From positions 1-64,000 of the forward strand of contig JAJZUV010000004.1 of NCBI GenBank assembly GCA_021848345.1: DNA of 64,000 nucleotides, read 5' to 3'. Position numbers and translations under genes: made by a program. This DNA is from Pseudomonadota bacterium. Lineage in GTDB: Bacteria > Pseudomonadota > Gammaproteobacteria > Burkholderiales > Burkholderiaceae_C. Positions 18,860 through 27,695 of the stretch are shown piece by piece; the first letter of the stretch is position 1, and the number at the start of each line of letters is the position of its first letter. Below the pieces are notes generated by a model. It did no database searches, was not told the DNA's origin, and saw only the letters and a list, made by a program, of their open reading frames with translations.

Positions 18860-19186
18860 TCAGTCGCGGAACTTGACCAGGCGCCCGACCTGGATATCCG
18901 AGACGAACACCACGCCCGAATGAGCCTCGAAAAAGGGCTGGAAGCCTTCGAGCAGCGGGTCCACCAGTTCGGCCGGCACCGCGGCGATGATCATGATCAG
19001 CACGTCGTCCTCGTTGAACATGAGGTGGCCCTCGTACAGGCCGTGGCTTCCCTTGCCCGACAGGTTGCCGACGATGGTGTAGCCCTTGACGCCCGCCCGG
19101 TCGAGCAGGTCGGTGGCGAACTCTCGGTGCGCGCCCTCGAGGATGATTTCCAGCTTTTTCAGCGGGTACAGCTTCACGGCATTCAT
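18860..19186 (-). CDS. Carboxysome-associated PII-like signalling protein (CPII/SbtB-like)
   Basis: A 108-residue ferredoxin-like PII-family protein: KLYPLKKLEIILEGAHREFATDLLDRAGVKGYTIV, then GHLMFNEDDVLIMIIAAV and GVVFVSDIQVGRLVKF. The classical PII T-loop signature with its uridylylated Tyr is absent, as in the carboxysome-associated CPII described from Thiomonas intermedia, which binds ADP and bicarbonate. It starts with an ATGA overlap at the dabA stop and has GGAGG nine bases upstream. Its place between dabA and cbbL suggests it senses inorganic-carbon or energy status and controls the transporter. The partner is not known. Confidence 0.85.
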   Translation of the reverse strand: MNAVKLYPLKKLEIILEGAHREFATDLLDRAGVKGYTIVGNLSGKGSHGLYEGHLMFNEDDVLIMIIAAVPAELVDPLLEGFQPFFEAHSGVVFVSDIQVGRLVKFRD

Positions 19187-22100
19187 GCGGCGATTTCCTC
19201 CGGCGGGATGGCGGCCAGCGCGGGACGTTCGTTCCAGCGCCCGTGCTCGTAGACATGCGGCTTGTAGCCCTGCGTGGGGTCGAGCACGATCGCGCGCACC
19301 CAGCCCCCCTGCACCAGGTTCTTCACCTTGACCACGCTGTTCAGCGCGCGCGCGGCCATGTCCAGCGGCGCCTCGATCAGCGCCACCAGGCGCATCGGTT
19401 CGTGATAGGGACGCCCGCCGCGCATCACCGTCTGCATCGGCAGCCCGGTGCGCAAGTCGCCGAGGTTGCCGGTCATCACGCCGAAGCGTCCGGCGACGTT
19501 GTGGTAGGCCTTGCTGCCGCTGCCGAAACGGTCGTTGTCGACGGTGGAGAAAAAGTGCTCCAGGTTGATCCATTGCCCGACCACCACGGGGGCCGACAGC
19601 AGGTTTTCCAGCAGGCGTCCCTTCGGATCGCAGCGCCAGTCGTAGGACAGCAGGAAGGAGCGTCCCTGCAGATCGGTGCCCTGGGTCAGGCCGCGCCGGC
19701 CGACCACGGCGTACACGTTGTTGGCCAGGCCCCACTCGGGACGGGTCTGCGCCCAGTCCACCGCCATGCGGCGAGCGATGCGCTCGGCACGCGCCGGGCT
19801 CGTGTCGCGCCGCGCATCCAGCAGGCGCGGCACCCGTTCGGCGGCCGCCAGGCGCGAGGCCGCGCGCAATCCGTTGCGCAGGCGCTCGAGATAGACCAGG
19901 TGACGCGGCGGCAGCAGGTCGACGTCGTGCAGTTCCACCTCGTCGGTCGTCGTGGTGTGGATGGCGGGCACGAACCAGGTGTCCTCGGGGATGTCGATGC
20001 CGCGTTCGCGCAGGCGCTGGCGCACCTCGGCCCTGTTCGCCATCTGCGCCAGCACGCGCGCGTTGACCAGTCCGGGGCCGCCGCCGCATGCGCCGCAGTC
20101 CAGCGCCGATTCGTAGGGGTTGTTGGTCGTGCTCTGGGCATGCCCGACGACCAGCACGAAGCGCGAGAACACCCGCGTCAAGCCGATCATGGTCAACGCC
20201 GTGTAGACGTACTGGACCTGTTCCTCCAGCGCATAGCCGATGCGCGCCAGGCGCACCATCTGGTAGTTGGCGTAGTCCGGATCGACGCGATAGACGTCGC
20301 GCAGGCGCTGCACGAAATCGGCCTCGCGCGCTGCGTCGATGTCGAACTCGGCGCGCAGCCGGGTGGCTCCGTCGCGCTTGCGCAGCGCGGTCTCGCGCAG
20401 TTCGCGGATCAGCTCGTCGTCGACCCGCTCGCGCTCGATGCCCAGCTCGGCGCGCAGCGCCCGCACGATCATCGCTCGCTGCAGGGTGCGAATGATGGAG
20501 TCGGCGTGCTCCCGGCTGAGCTTGTCCAGCAGCAGCCGGGTCGGCGCTCGCGGCACCTGCAGGCGCCCGCGCCAGCGGCTGTAGCCCAGCGGCGCCATCG
20601 TCTTGCCGAACAGATCCAGGCCGAACAGCACCCCCAGCGCCTCCACGGTCACGTAGGGCGACAGCAGGGAGCTCTTCAACTCGTGCAGCACATGCCCCAG
20701 GGTGCCGAGGAAGTCCTCGTTGTCCGGATGCAGAGCCGAGGGAAGCTCCAGCACCAGGTTGCGCGGAGTGACCACCGCCGGGCACAAATGGGTCTCGCTG
20801 CCCTTGCCGTAGCCCAGGAAGCCGACCGGCACCCCGAAGAAGCCGGCGATGCCGAAGGTCTGGTAGTCCCCGATCCGCTCCAGGTTGCGCCGATAGGGTT
20901 CCGATCGCACGTCGATGCAGAACAGCGCCTGCGCGAACGGGCGCTTGCCCGGCACCGGCTCGGCCGGCACGCGCAGCCCCTGCAGCAGGCGCGAAATCGC
21001 GCGCGCCTCCATCGCCTCGGTCCACAGCATCCCCTCGCGGGTCGAGAACTCGCGCAAGCCCTGCATCAGCCCGCGCAGCGCATCGGCGTCCAGGCACGCG
21101 AGCTGCCGCTCGGCGTCGCCGCCCGCCGCATGCGCCAGTTCACGCAATTCCTCGGCCTGGGCCCGTGCGCGCTGCTCGCGCCAGCGCGGCCAGTAGACCG
21201 CGAGCAGCGCGGCGCAGCGCGCCTCGTCGCCGCGCTCGACGGCGTCCTCGATGCGATGCGCCCAGGCCGGCACGACCTCGCCGCTGTACAGCGCATCGCG
21301 CAACACCGCCGAGGCCGTGCGCGCGTGCAGCAGCTCGCGCAGTTCGCCCAGGCTGGCCGGGGTGCCGCGCTGGCGGCGGCTTTCCTGCAGCAAGGCCAGG
21401 CCCAGCAGCAGACGAATCGCCAGCAGGTCGACGATATCCGCCGGATGCTGGCGTGCCCAGTGGTAATGCTTGGCCGACGAACGCCAGCGCACGAAACCGG
21501 TCCATCCATGCAACCGGGTGAGTTCACGCGTGAAGTAGGCCGACCAGTCCTCGGGCTCGATGCCCAGCGCGTCCATCACCAGCACCACGGCCGCCTCGGC
21601 GTCCACCGCCTGGTCCAGCAACCGGCGCAACTGCAATCCGCGCACGAACATGCGCGCGTTGCGCCGCGCCAGCTCGCTCCAGGCCGCGAACAGGCCCCGC
21701 TCGCGCCCGGGCATGCGCCACGAGGACTGGTCCTCGTCGAAAAAGTCCAGGCAGCTCTTGACCAGCAACTCGTCGAGTTCCTCGGCCAGGCGGGTTCCCC
21801 ACAGCGCGTCCACGCATTCGGGCAAGGGCCGCGAGGCCGGAAAGCGCGGCGCCAGCCAGTCGCGCAGCGCCAGCGGCGACGGCGCCGTGTGGTCGAGGGC
21901 CTCGCCGCGCAGGACCGCCGCCACGTCTTGCGGCAGGGCCCCGGGGACCAAGGCATCGCGGTCGTGCGGCGCGGCGCACAGCGCGCGCAGCCAGCGCGTC
22001 CAGTCGACGCCGGGCACCTCGGGCAGCGCCTGCGCGGCGCGCGCGATACCGGCCGCCAGCGCGTCGTCGTCGACCTTGCCCGCCGCCTGCCAGGCCTGGT

Positions 22101-22305
22101 ATTGCGTGCGCGGCAGGAACATGCGGGCGTGAAATATGGACGCGCCTTCGCGCACCGCCCGTTCGAAGGGCATGTGCTCCAGCCCGTACAGCGGGTTGTG
22201 GTGGATGAAGGTACGCATGGGCCAGAAGTACGGCACCGGCTCGCCCGCCACGTAGGCGGTGGCTCGCACGCGCAGCCGCTGACCCAGACTCAGGACATTC
22301 ACCAT
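19183..22305 (-). CDS. dabA: Inorganic-carbon transporter subunit DabA (DUF2309/UPF0753)
   Basis: A 1040-residue DabA, the large zinc-containing, carbonic-anhydrase-like subunit of the DAB energy-coupled bicarbonate accumulation system. Expected zinc and active-site residues are present with conserved spacing: Cys463 and Asp465 in FCIDVRSE, His722 and Cys737 in VGHAQSTTNNPYESALDCGAC. The start at ATG 22305 has GGGGAG six bases upstream and overlaps the end of the preceding membrane-protein gene by seven bases. DabA works with DabB to convert cytoplasmic CO2 to bicarbonate one way, probably driven by cation flux through DabB. The N-terminal region (MRTFIHHNPLYGLEHMPFE) is typical. Confidence 0.93.
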   Translation of the reverse strand: MVNVLSLGQRLRVRATAYVAGEPVPYFWPMRTFIHHNPLYGLEHMPFERAVREGASIFHARMFLPRTQYQAWQAAGKVDDDALAAGIARAAQALPEVPGVDWTRWLRALCAAPHDRDALVPGALPQDVAAVLRGEALDHTAPSPLALRDWLAPRFPASRPLPECVDALWGTRLAEELDELLVKSCLDFFDEDQSSWRMPGRERGLFAAWSELARRNARMFVRGLQLRRLLDQAVDAEAAVVLVMDALGIEPEDWSAYFTRELTRLHGWTGFVRWRSSAKHYHWARQHPADIVDLLAIRLLLGLALLQESRRQRGTPASLGELRELLHARTASAVLRDALYSGEVVPAWAHRIEDAVERGDEARCAALLAVYWPRWREQRARAQAEELRELAHAAGGDAERQLACLDADALRGLMQGLREFSTREGMLWTEAMEARAISRLLQGLRVPAEPVPGKRPFAQALFCIDVRSEPYRRNLERIGDYQTFGIAGFFGVPVGFLGYGKGSETHLCPAVVTPRNLVLELPSALHPDNEDFLGTLGHVLHELKSSLLSPYVTVEALGVLFGLDLFGKTMAPLGYSRWRGRLQVPRAPTRLLLDKLSREHADSIIRTLQRAMIVRALRAELGIERERVDDELIRELRETALRKRDGATRLRAEFDIDAAREADFVQRLRDVYRVDPDYANYQMVRLARIGYALEEQVQYVYTALTMIGLTRVFSRFVLVVGHAQSTTNNPYESALDCGACGGGPGLVNARVLAQMANRAEVRQRLRERGIDIPEDTWFVPAIHTTTTDEVELHDVDLLPPRHLVYLERLRNGLRAASRLAAAERVPRLLDARRDTSPARAERIARRMAVDWAQTRPEWGLANNVYAVVGRRGLTQGTDLQGRSFLLSYDWRCDPKGRLLENLLSAPVVVGQWINLEHFFSTVDNDRFGSGSKAYHNVAGRFGVMTGNLGDLRTGLPMQTVMRGGRPYHEPMRLVALIEAPLDMAARALNSVVKVKNLVQGGWVRAIVLDPTQGYKPHVYEHGRWNERPALAAIPPEEIAA

Positions 22306-23051
22306 GTCGCGCTCCCCAGCAGGCCGGCCAGCACGAAGGCCGCGCTGGCCAGCCACCATGCGGCCAGCGCCGGGCGCCCCAGGTCGGGCGCCCTCGGCGC
22401 CGTCCAGGGCTCGCCGAAGCCGGCGCTGCGCCACAACAAGGCACCGGCCCAGCTCCACGCCAGCCAGGTCAGCAAGACCCCGGCGGCCACGCCGGGGCCC
22501 GACTGGCGCAGCAGGCCGACCAGGGCCAGGAAACCCGGGAACGGCGGCAGCGCCAGCACCGCCAGCAGGCACGAGGCCAGCGCCGCGCCCCATCTCGGAT
22601 AGGCGGCCGCCACATTGCCGCGCAGCCCGAGGTAGGCCGCGCCCACCCGGCGCTGCATGGCTCCCGCCAGCAGGGTCAACAGCACGGCCGGCACCAGCAG
22701 CGCGGCCGCCAGGCCGAGCAGGCCGCTGCCGGCGACGCCGTGCAACCACGCCAGCCAGACCAGGGCGCCGGCCGACACCGCCTGCAGGCGCGCCCACACG
22801 AACAGTTCACGCACCCCCAGAAGGCGCCAGGCATACAGCAGCGCGCTGCCCAGCGCCAGCCACTGCAGAGCCGAACGCCAGGCCGGCGGCGGGGCGACGC
22901 GGGTCAACAGCAGCGCGCCAAGGGCCGGCAGCACCAGCAGGCCGAGGGCGCGCAGCGCCGGCGTGCGCGCGGCGTCGAACAGCGCGCCGCCGAGCATGCT
23001 CAGCGGAAACAGTCCTGGCAGCAGCAGGGCCGCGGCGATCATCAGCAGCAT
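22299..23051 (-). CDS. Membrane protein between dabB and dabA, NuoM/N-like fragment
   Basis: A 250-residue hydrophobic protein with about seven membrane segments. One stretch (WGAALASCLLAVLALPPFPGFLALVGLL) resembles the transmembrane 9-11 region of NuoM/NuoN/MrpD antiporter-like subunits, but the protein is about half their length and lacks the N-terminal half. It starts ten bases after dabB and overlaps dabA by seven bases, so all three genes are translated together. The minimal DAB system described biochemically needs only DabA and DabB. This may be an accessory channel subunit or assembly factor. Homology is tentative; location is firm. Confidence 0.7.
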   Translation of the reverse strand: MLLMIAAALLLPGLFPLSMLGGALFDAARTPALRALGLLVLPALGALLLTRVAPPPAWRSALQWLALGSALLYAWRLLGVRELFVWARLQAVSAGALVWLAWLHGVAGSGLLGLAAALLVPAVLLTLLAGAMQRRVGAAYLGLRGNVAAAYPRWGAALASCLLAVLALPPFPGFLALVGLLRQSGPGVAAGVLLTWLAWSWAGALLWRSAGFGEPWTAPRAPDLGRPALAAWWLASAAFVLAGLLGSATW

Positions 23052-23061
23052 GCGTGGCTCC

Positions 23062-24756
23062 TCATAACCAGCGCAGCGCGAGATTGACTCGATGCGCGGC
23101 GCGTTCGGCGAAGCGCGCCATGAGCGCGTAGACGTCGATCAGGTAGAGCTCGCGCGAGAACAGGGCGTAGAGATTCAGATAGATCGCGTTCCACAAGGAG
23201 CCGCTCCGGCCCTGCAGGTTCAGCGACTGGGCGTAGAAGGTGAGCAGCCAGGCGCCCACCAGCACCAGCGCGAGCAGCACGCTCATGAGGTCGAAGGCCA
23301 CCAGGTTGATGCCCGCCGCCGCGTACAGGGCGTCGCGCATGGCGGGCTCGGGGTACAGGAAGCGCTCGAACAGATGGCCCACGACGGTGTAACCGGCCAC
23401 CACCACCAGCAGCGACAGGAACACCAGCACCATCGATCGCCAGGGGTTGTCGCTGGGCAGCTTGTAGATGGAAAAGAACATCTGCGCGCCCGTCACCCAG
23501 CCGAAGAACAGGAGCACGACGGCCCCCTGCTTGTGGAAGAAGTCGGCCGCCACCAGCCAGTGCGACAGACCCAGCACCAGCGCCGGAACGAACACGGTGA
23601 TCGCCGCCGCCAGCAACCACGGCAGGCGCGCCGTCTGTGCCGGCCGGTGCTCGACCACGAAGGTGTAGATGTCGTCGGGCGGCACGCCGTCGTCGTGCCG
23701 GGCCTGGCCGATGACCCCGCCGGAATTCAGGAACAGCGTGGCCTTGAACAGCCCGTGCGCGATCAGGTGATAGACGGCGAGCGAAAACGCGCCCACGCCG
23801 CACTCCATGATCATGAAGCCCATCTGTCCCATGGTGGAGTAGCCCAGCGACTTCTTGATGTCGTTCTGCGTGAGCATCAGCGCCGAACCGAGCAGCGCGG
23901 TCACCAGCCCCACCACGAAACACAGGTGCAGCACGAGAGGCACGTGCACGAACAGTGGAGCGAAGCGGTTGAGCAGGAACCCGCCGGCGTTGACGATGCC
24001 GGCATGCATCAGCGCCGACACCGGAGTCGGTCCGTCCATCGTGTAGGGCAGCCACACGTGCAGCGGGAATTGCGCCGAGCGCACGAAACCGGCGCATGCG
24101 ATCAGCAGGCCGGCCGCCGGCAGCACCGGAACACCGCCCAGTTGCAAGGAGGGATGCGCCGCGATGCGCTCGAACAGCACGGACAGCTGCCAGCTGCCGT
24201 AGGCCTGGCGCAGCAACAGCGCGCCCCCCAGCAAGGTCGCATCGCCGAGGCGATTGACCATGAAGGCCCAGAAGGCGTAGCGCCCCGGCGCCGCGCGCGA
24301 ACGGTCCTCGCCGAGCAGGAAGAACAGCAACTGGCCGACCAGCAGCCAGGCAGCGACCAGGCTGATCATGTCTCCGGCGCTCACCAGCAGCAGCAGGGCC
24401 GCCGTCATCAGGTCGAGCAGGCCGAAAAAGCGCCCGTAACCGGGTTCGTCGGCCATGTAGTTGAACGCGTACACGTGCACGACCAGGCTGATGCTCGAAA
24501 CCACCAGGGCCAGCGCCAGGGTCAGCGGATCCAGCAACAGCATCACCGGGGTATGGGGCAGTCCCGGCGCCGGGATCGCGCCGGCGCCCAGGTAGCGCAG
24601 CAGCAGGGCCAGCCACGACAGTGCGCTGAGCGCCACCGCCGCGATGCTGGCTCGCGCCGCGCCGCGAGCCCGAGCCGGCGGCGCCGTCAGCGCGGCAACG
24701 GCCGAGGCCATCGGCAAGGCCAGGGCGGTCACGACAGTGGCATCGGTCCAGGACAT
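23062..24756 (-). CDS. dabB: Inorganic-carbon transporter membrane subunit DabB (NuoL-like)
   Basis: A 564-residue polytopic membrane protein of the Proton_antipo_M/NuoL family. Recognisable stretches include AGFVRSAQFPLHVWLPYTMDGPTPVSALMHAGIVNAGGFLL and TQNDIKKSLGYSTMGQMGFM, holding the conserved ion-path Lys and His residues of complex I-like antiporters. DabB is thought to couple proton or sodium influx to DabA activity. ATG 24756 (MSWTDATVV) is preferred because the first transmembrane segment follows; an open extension to 24855 is possible, and neither has a strong ribosome-binding site. It is the first gene of the carbon-concentrating block. Confidence 0.9.
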   Translation of the reverse strand: MSWTDATVVTALALPMASAVAALTAPPARARGAARASIAAVALSALSWLALLLRYLGAGAIPAPGLPHTPVMLLLDPLTLALALVVSSISLVVHVYAFNYMADEPGYGRFFGLLDLMTAALLLLVSAGDMISLVAAWLLVGQLLFFLLGEDRSRAAPGRYAFWAFMVNRLGDATLLGGALLLRQAYGSWQLSVLFERIAAHPSLQLGGVPVLPAAGLLIACAGFVRSAQFPLHVWLPYTMDGPTPVSALMHAGIVNAGGFLLNRFAPLFVHVPLVLHLCFVVGLVTALLGSALMLTQNDIKKSLGYSTMGQMGFMIMECGVGAFSLAVYHLIAHGLFKATLFLNSGGVIGQARHDDGVPPDDIYTFVVEHRPAQTARLPWLLAAAITVFVPALVLGLSHWLVAADFFHKQGAVVLLFFGWVTGAQMFFSIYKLPSDNPWRSMVLVFLSLLVVVAGYTVVGHLFERFLYPEPAMRDALYAAAGINLVAFDLMSVLLALVLVGAWLLTFYAQSLNLQGRSGSLWNAIYLNLYALFSRELYLIDVYALMARFAERAAHRVNLALRWL

Positions 24757-25028
24757 CGGCGCTAGGCCCAGGGTGCGGTTGGTCGGCGGGTCGGTTCGCG
24801 GCAGGGCGAGGAACCGATACCCGTGGGGGCTTCCCAACGGGATCGGCCGACACATCCTAAATTCGCACTTTGATAAAGAAAATTAACAATTTCTATTCTG
24901 TACTTAAAAACTTCTACATTGAGAATCCTCCCGGGTTCGCGCTCGTGACGTGGATCGCGCGCGGCTGGCGTGAGTGCAAGCGCGCCGCCGACGGCCGCGC
25001 GCGGCTACCATGCGCAACGGAACCGACC
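24757..25028. promoter_or_regulatory. Divergent intergenic region upstream of dabB with AT-rich tract
   Basis: The region between dabB (minus) and the small secreted-protein gene (plus) contains an AT-rich tract at about 24856-24925, unlike its surroundings. It includes TAA-AGAAAAT-TAA (24874-24886), the same TNA-N7-TNA layout as the motifs upstream of cbbL, and is symmetric enough to be read on either strand. A joint CbbR control of dab and cbb genes is therefore plausible. No -10/-35 boxes were assigned. Confidence 0.4.
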
Positions 25029-25409
25029 ATGCAAACCCTCGACCGCCTGCGCTCAGGAACCCGCCGCGGCGGCATCCTGCTGTGGATGCTGCTGGCGGCC
25101 TACGTCTGCGCTCCGCTTGCGTCGGCGATGCAGCCGGGCGCGCGCACGGTGATGGTTCCCTTCTGTGCCGCGCGAGGCGTCGTGGCCGGGCACCCGGCTC
25201 CGGTCCCGCGCAGCATCGCGCTGCGCTTCGCGGGAGCCCACGCGGGCGCCTCCGGCGGCCTCGCGTTGCCGGCGCCCATGCAGTCCAGCCTGCCTGCGCG
25301 CCGTCCCGAAACGGGTGTCCTCGCGCCGCCTCGCTCCGCGCCGAAGGCCGTCCCGCTCAGCCGGCTGCCGCCATCGCGCGCACCGCCGGCGTCCACCACG
25401 CCGTCCTGA
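25029..25409 (+). CDS. Small secreted protein, possibly DUF2946-like, upstream of copper chaperone
   Basis: A 126-residue protein. After an Arg-rich N-terminus comes a hydrophobic segment ILLWMLLAAYVCAPLASAM that looks like a signal peptide, then MVPFCAARGV, which weakly resembles the short Cys motif of DUF2946 proteins. The rest is rich in Ala, Pro and Arg without a recognisable domain. DUF2946 genes often neighbour copper-handling genes, and a PCuAC chaperone follows 187 bases later. Coding status rests on the signal-like segment and placement; the family assignment is weak. Confidence 0.45.
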   Translation: MQTLDRLRSGTRRGGILLWMLLAAYVCAPLASAMQPGARTVMVPFCAARGVVAGHPAPVPRSIALRFAGAHAGASGGLALPAPMQSSLPARRPETGVLAPPRSAPKAVPLSRLPPSRAPPASTTPS

Positions 25410-25596
25410 AATCGCGTGTTCGCCCCCACCGGCTCGCAGGCCCACCCGAACCCTGGGTACGGCACCCGCCGGCGGTGAGGCTTCGCACGTCCAGCCGGCC
25501 GCGGGCTCACCGGTGCATCGGCCCCGCGAGATCCAGGCTTTCCCAGACTTTCCCAGACTTTCGCATCTGCCGTTCCACGACATCCAGGAGTTCACC
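25410..25596 (+). repeat. Leader of the copper chaperone gene with short direct repeat
   Basis: Gene-free leader. It contains tandem copies of TTTCCCAGAC (about 25540-25560, with a third partial copy), immediately upstream of the PCuAC gene. The repeat may be incidental or part of an operator. GGAG (25587-25590) lies a few bases before the ATG at 25597. Confidence 0.35.
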
Positions 25597-26127
25597 ATGC
25601 CCTTGCTCTCCCCTGCCTCCACGCTTGCCCGCCGCGCCTGCCTGAGCCTGCTCGCCGGCGCCGCGCTCGGCCTGAGCGCGCCAGCCTTCGCCCGCAACGA
25701 CGCGCCGGTGCGCGTCGACGACGCCTGGATTCGCTGGCTGCCCGCCGGGCTGCCCGCCGGCGGCTACATGAACCTGCACAACGACTCGGCGCGGCCGGTG
25801 GCGCTGGTCGGCGCATCCAGCCCCGACTACGAGGAGGTCATGCTGCACCACAGTGTGATGAAGGACGGCACCATGCAGATGCTGCCGGTGTCCAGCGTGG
25901 AGATTCCCGCGCACGGCGAACTGCAGTTCAAGCCCGGCGGCTACCACATCATGCTGATGAAGGCCCGCCACGAAGTGCACCCGGGAGACCAGCTGCCGCT
26001 GACCCTGCGCTTCGCCGACGGCGAGCAACTGCGGGTGCAGTTCGAGGTGCGCAAACCCGGGGCCACGGGCTACGCGCCGGCGCACGGCGGCATGCCCGGC
26101 ATGCCGATGCCCCAGTCGGGCAAGTGA
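25597..26127 (+). CDS. Periplasmic copper chaperone PCuAC
   Basis: A 176-residue periplasmic protein of the PCuAC/DUF461 family. The signal peptide is at residues 1-32 (LSLLAGAALGLSAPAFA). The copper motif H/M-x10-M-x21-H-x-M is visible as MLHHSVMKDGTMQML followed by PGGYHIMLM. The C-terminus is Met/His-rich (GGMPGMPMPQ). PCuAC proteins deliver Cu(I) to the CuA/CuB sites of cytochrome c oxidase, often with a Sco protein; no sco gene is adjacent here. Confidence 0.85.
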   Translation: MPLLSPASTLARRACLSLLAGAALGLSAPAFARNDAPVRVDDAWIRWLPAGLPAGGYMNLHNDSARPVALVGASSPDYEEVMLHHSVMKDGTMQMLPVSSVEIPAHGELQFKPGGYHIMLMKARHEVHPGDQLPLTLRFADGEQLRVQFEVRKPGATGYAPAHGGMPGMPMPQSGK

Positions 26128-26131
26128 GCCA

Positions 26132-26157
26132 TCGGCCGCGGCGACCGCCGCGGCCGA
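26132..26157. terminator. Perfect hairpin between convergent genes
   Basis: TCGGCCGCGGC (26132-26142), loop GACC, then GCCGCGGCCGA (26147-26157): an 11-base-pair perfect stem. It lies between the PCuAC stop and the stop of the minus-strand gene ending at 26164. With no U-run on either side it is a likely bidirectional terminator of the GC-rich kind. Confidence 0.55.
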
Positions 26158-26163
26158 CCAGCT

Positions 26164-26445
26164 TCAGCGCGCGTCGCGCCAGCCTTGCTGGCGCTTGCGC
26201 GTCAGGGCCTGGGCCAGCGCCAGCGGCACCGGCTCGTTGCGGCGCCGTCCCCGGCGCTCCAACCCGAGCGCGGCAATGACCTGTTGCGGACTCGGCGCGC
26301 GCCGGGCACAAAGCCGGGCCGCGGTCAGCCGGATGTCCTGCGCGCTCGCGCGCGCGATCAGCCAGCGCAGCTGCTCGGCGTCGCGCGCGCTGTCGATGCG
26401 CACGCCGAAGCTCAGCAGATCGTCGTCTATGGCCTGTGGGTTCAT
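26164..26445 (-). CDS. Hypothetical small protein
   Basis: A 93-residue, Arg-rich protein starting MNPQAIDDDLLSFGVRIDSARDAEQL and ending KRQQGWRDAR. A mostly helical soluble protein is predicted by eye; no motif is recognised. The start at 26445 gives a plausible acidic N-terminus. It lies between a convergent copper gene and a codirectional AraC regulator 133 bases upstream. Codon use follows the rest of the genome. No function is proposed. Confidence 0.5.
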   Translation of the reverse strand: MNPQAIDDDLLSFGVRIDSARDAEQLRWLIARASAQDIRLTAARLCARRAPSPQQVIAALGLERRGRRRNEPVPLALAQALTRKRQQGWRDAR

Positions 26446-26578
26446 CGTCGGGGCCCCCGAAGCATTCGGGATCCCGGCGCGGCCGACGCGCGGCCCGCGG
26501 GATCGGGACAGGAGCCGCACGATACCACGGCCGGGCGACCGCGCGATGAACCTTCGGCAGCCCCCGCGGCGCCGCGCT

Positions 26579-27532
26579 TCAGGTCCCGAGGGTCCTGGAC
26601 CGAAATTCGCGCGGGGTCTCTCCATAGCGCGCCTTGAACAGGCGACTGAAGTGCGCCGGCTGGCGAAAGCCGCAGCGATAGCACAGCTCGGCGATGCCAT
26701 GCGCGCGTTCGGCGGGGCTGGCCAGCAGCTCGCGGCACTTGAGAAGACGTTGCTCGAAGATCGTCGATTCGACTGAAATTCCAACCTTTCCAAGAATCTT
26801 GTACAGGTAACGCGTCGATATTCCACATCCTTGCGCAATAGCCTCGGCATCGAGCGCGGGATTGGACAGGTGCAAACGGATATAGGCCAGGATGCGCGTG
26901 CGGTGCGCGACACTCACGCTGCTGTCGGTCTCCGAGGCCTGCCCCTGCTCGCCCCGCAGCAGGAACATGGACACCAGGTCGATGAATTGCTCGCAGATGG
27001 CCGAAAGCTCGTCGTCGCGCCAGGAATCGAGATTGTCGAAAATCTGGCTGAAATAGGTACGGAGCATGGAACCCTTCAGGGAACCGGCGAGCTCCATTTT
27101 GCAAAACGATGGCAGATTCCTGCTCCGCAGCAACAATGCCGAACTGGGGATGGAGATGCTGAGACTGCGAAAGCCGCTTTCCCCATGGGCCAGCGCCTTG
27201 TACGGAAGCCCCTGGTTCATCAGATACACGCAGCCCGGCGCGACGTCGAAGCTCTCGCCGCGACGCTCGACGGTCAGCGGCCCCGACACCGGCATGCCGA
27301 AGGTATAGAACTCCTCGCTCAGGCAGGAGGCGTTGCCCCGCGTGCGCTCGATGTTCTGGCCCGCGTAGCGCAGGTCGTTGAACTGCAGTCCGGCGCGGCG
27401 CTGGTAGCGCAGGTGCCCGGTGAAATGCCGGTCCCTCGGCTGCACCTCGAAGGGGCCGAAGGCGTCGGCCATGGCGGCGCGCCAGCTGTCGCAGCGATCG
27501 ATTCCGGCGATCGCCAGGCTCGTGTAGCTCAT
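26579..27532 (-). CDS. AraC-family transcriptional regulator
   Basis: A 317-residue regulator. The C-terminal 100 residues form the double helix-turn-helix of AraC/XylS proteins (DAEAIAQGCGISTRYLYKIL and GIAELCYRCGFRQPAHFSRLFKARYGETPREFR). The N-terminal domain (VAPGCVYLMNQGLPYKA, then FRSLSISIPSSALL) resembles the AraC-binding-like-2 domain of FeaR-type regulators, which often respond to aromatic or amine compounds. It is divergent from the hydrolase-porin-ABC operon starting at 27696, which it probably controls. ATG 27532 is preferred to an upstream in-frame start lying in promoter DNA. Confidence 0.85.
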   Translation of the reverse strand: MSYTSLAIAGIDRCDSWRAAMADAFGPFEVQPRDRHFTGHLRYQRRAGLQFNDLRYAGQNIERTRGNASCLSEEFYTFGMPVSGPLTVERRGESFDVAPGCVYLMNQGLPYKALAHGESGFRSLSISIPSSALLLRSRNLPSFCKMELAGSLKGSMLRTYFSQIFDNLDSWRDDELSAICEQFIDLVSMFLLRGEQGQASETDSSVSVAHRTRILAYIRLHLSNPALDAEAIAQGCGISTRYLYKILGKVGISVESTIFEQRLLKCRELLASPAERAHGIAELCYRCGFRQPAHFSRLFKARYGETPREFRSRTLGT

Positions 27533-27695
27533 GAATGTGTCCTCCTTGCCCGGGGTCATCGGGGGGCTCTTGACCCAGGCCGCCCGTCTTCTTGCACTGC
27601 CCTGCACTGTGCCGGCAAACCGCTTGCGGCGGACTTTTCGAAGCCTACACTCGGCCCGCCTTGGAGACATCGGCATTAACCCGCGAGCCCGTTCG

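Noticed and set aside
19243..22602. Very long open frame opposite dabA (over 1100 codons)
   Set aside because: It is antisense to a well-supported gene, has low-complexity His/Gln/Arg-rich sequence and no domain; such frames arise from codon bias in very GC-rich DNA.
24870..25028. Upstream in-frame start (ATG 24870) for the small secreted protein
   Set aside because: The extension lies in AT-rich promoter-like DNA and would bury the signal peptide; ATG 25029 gives a sensible N-terminus.
25540..25562. TTTCCCAGAC direct repeat considered as the edge of an insertion sequence
   Set aside because: No transposase, inverted ends or target duplication are visible nearby; it is only two to three short tandem copies.
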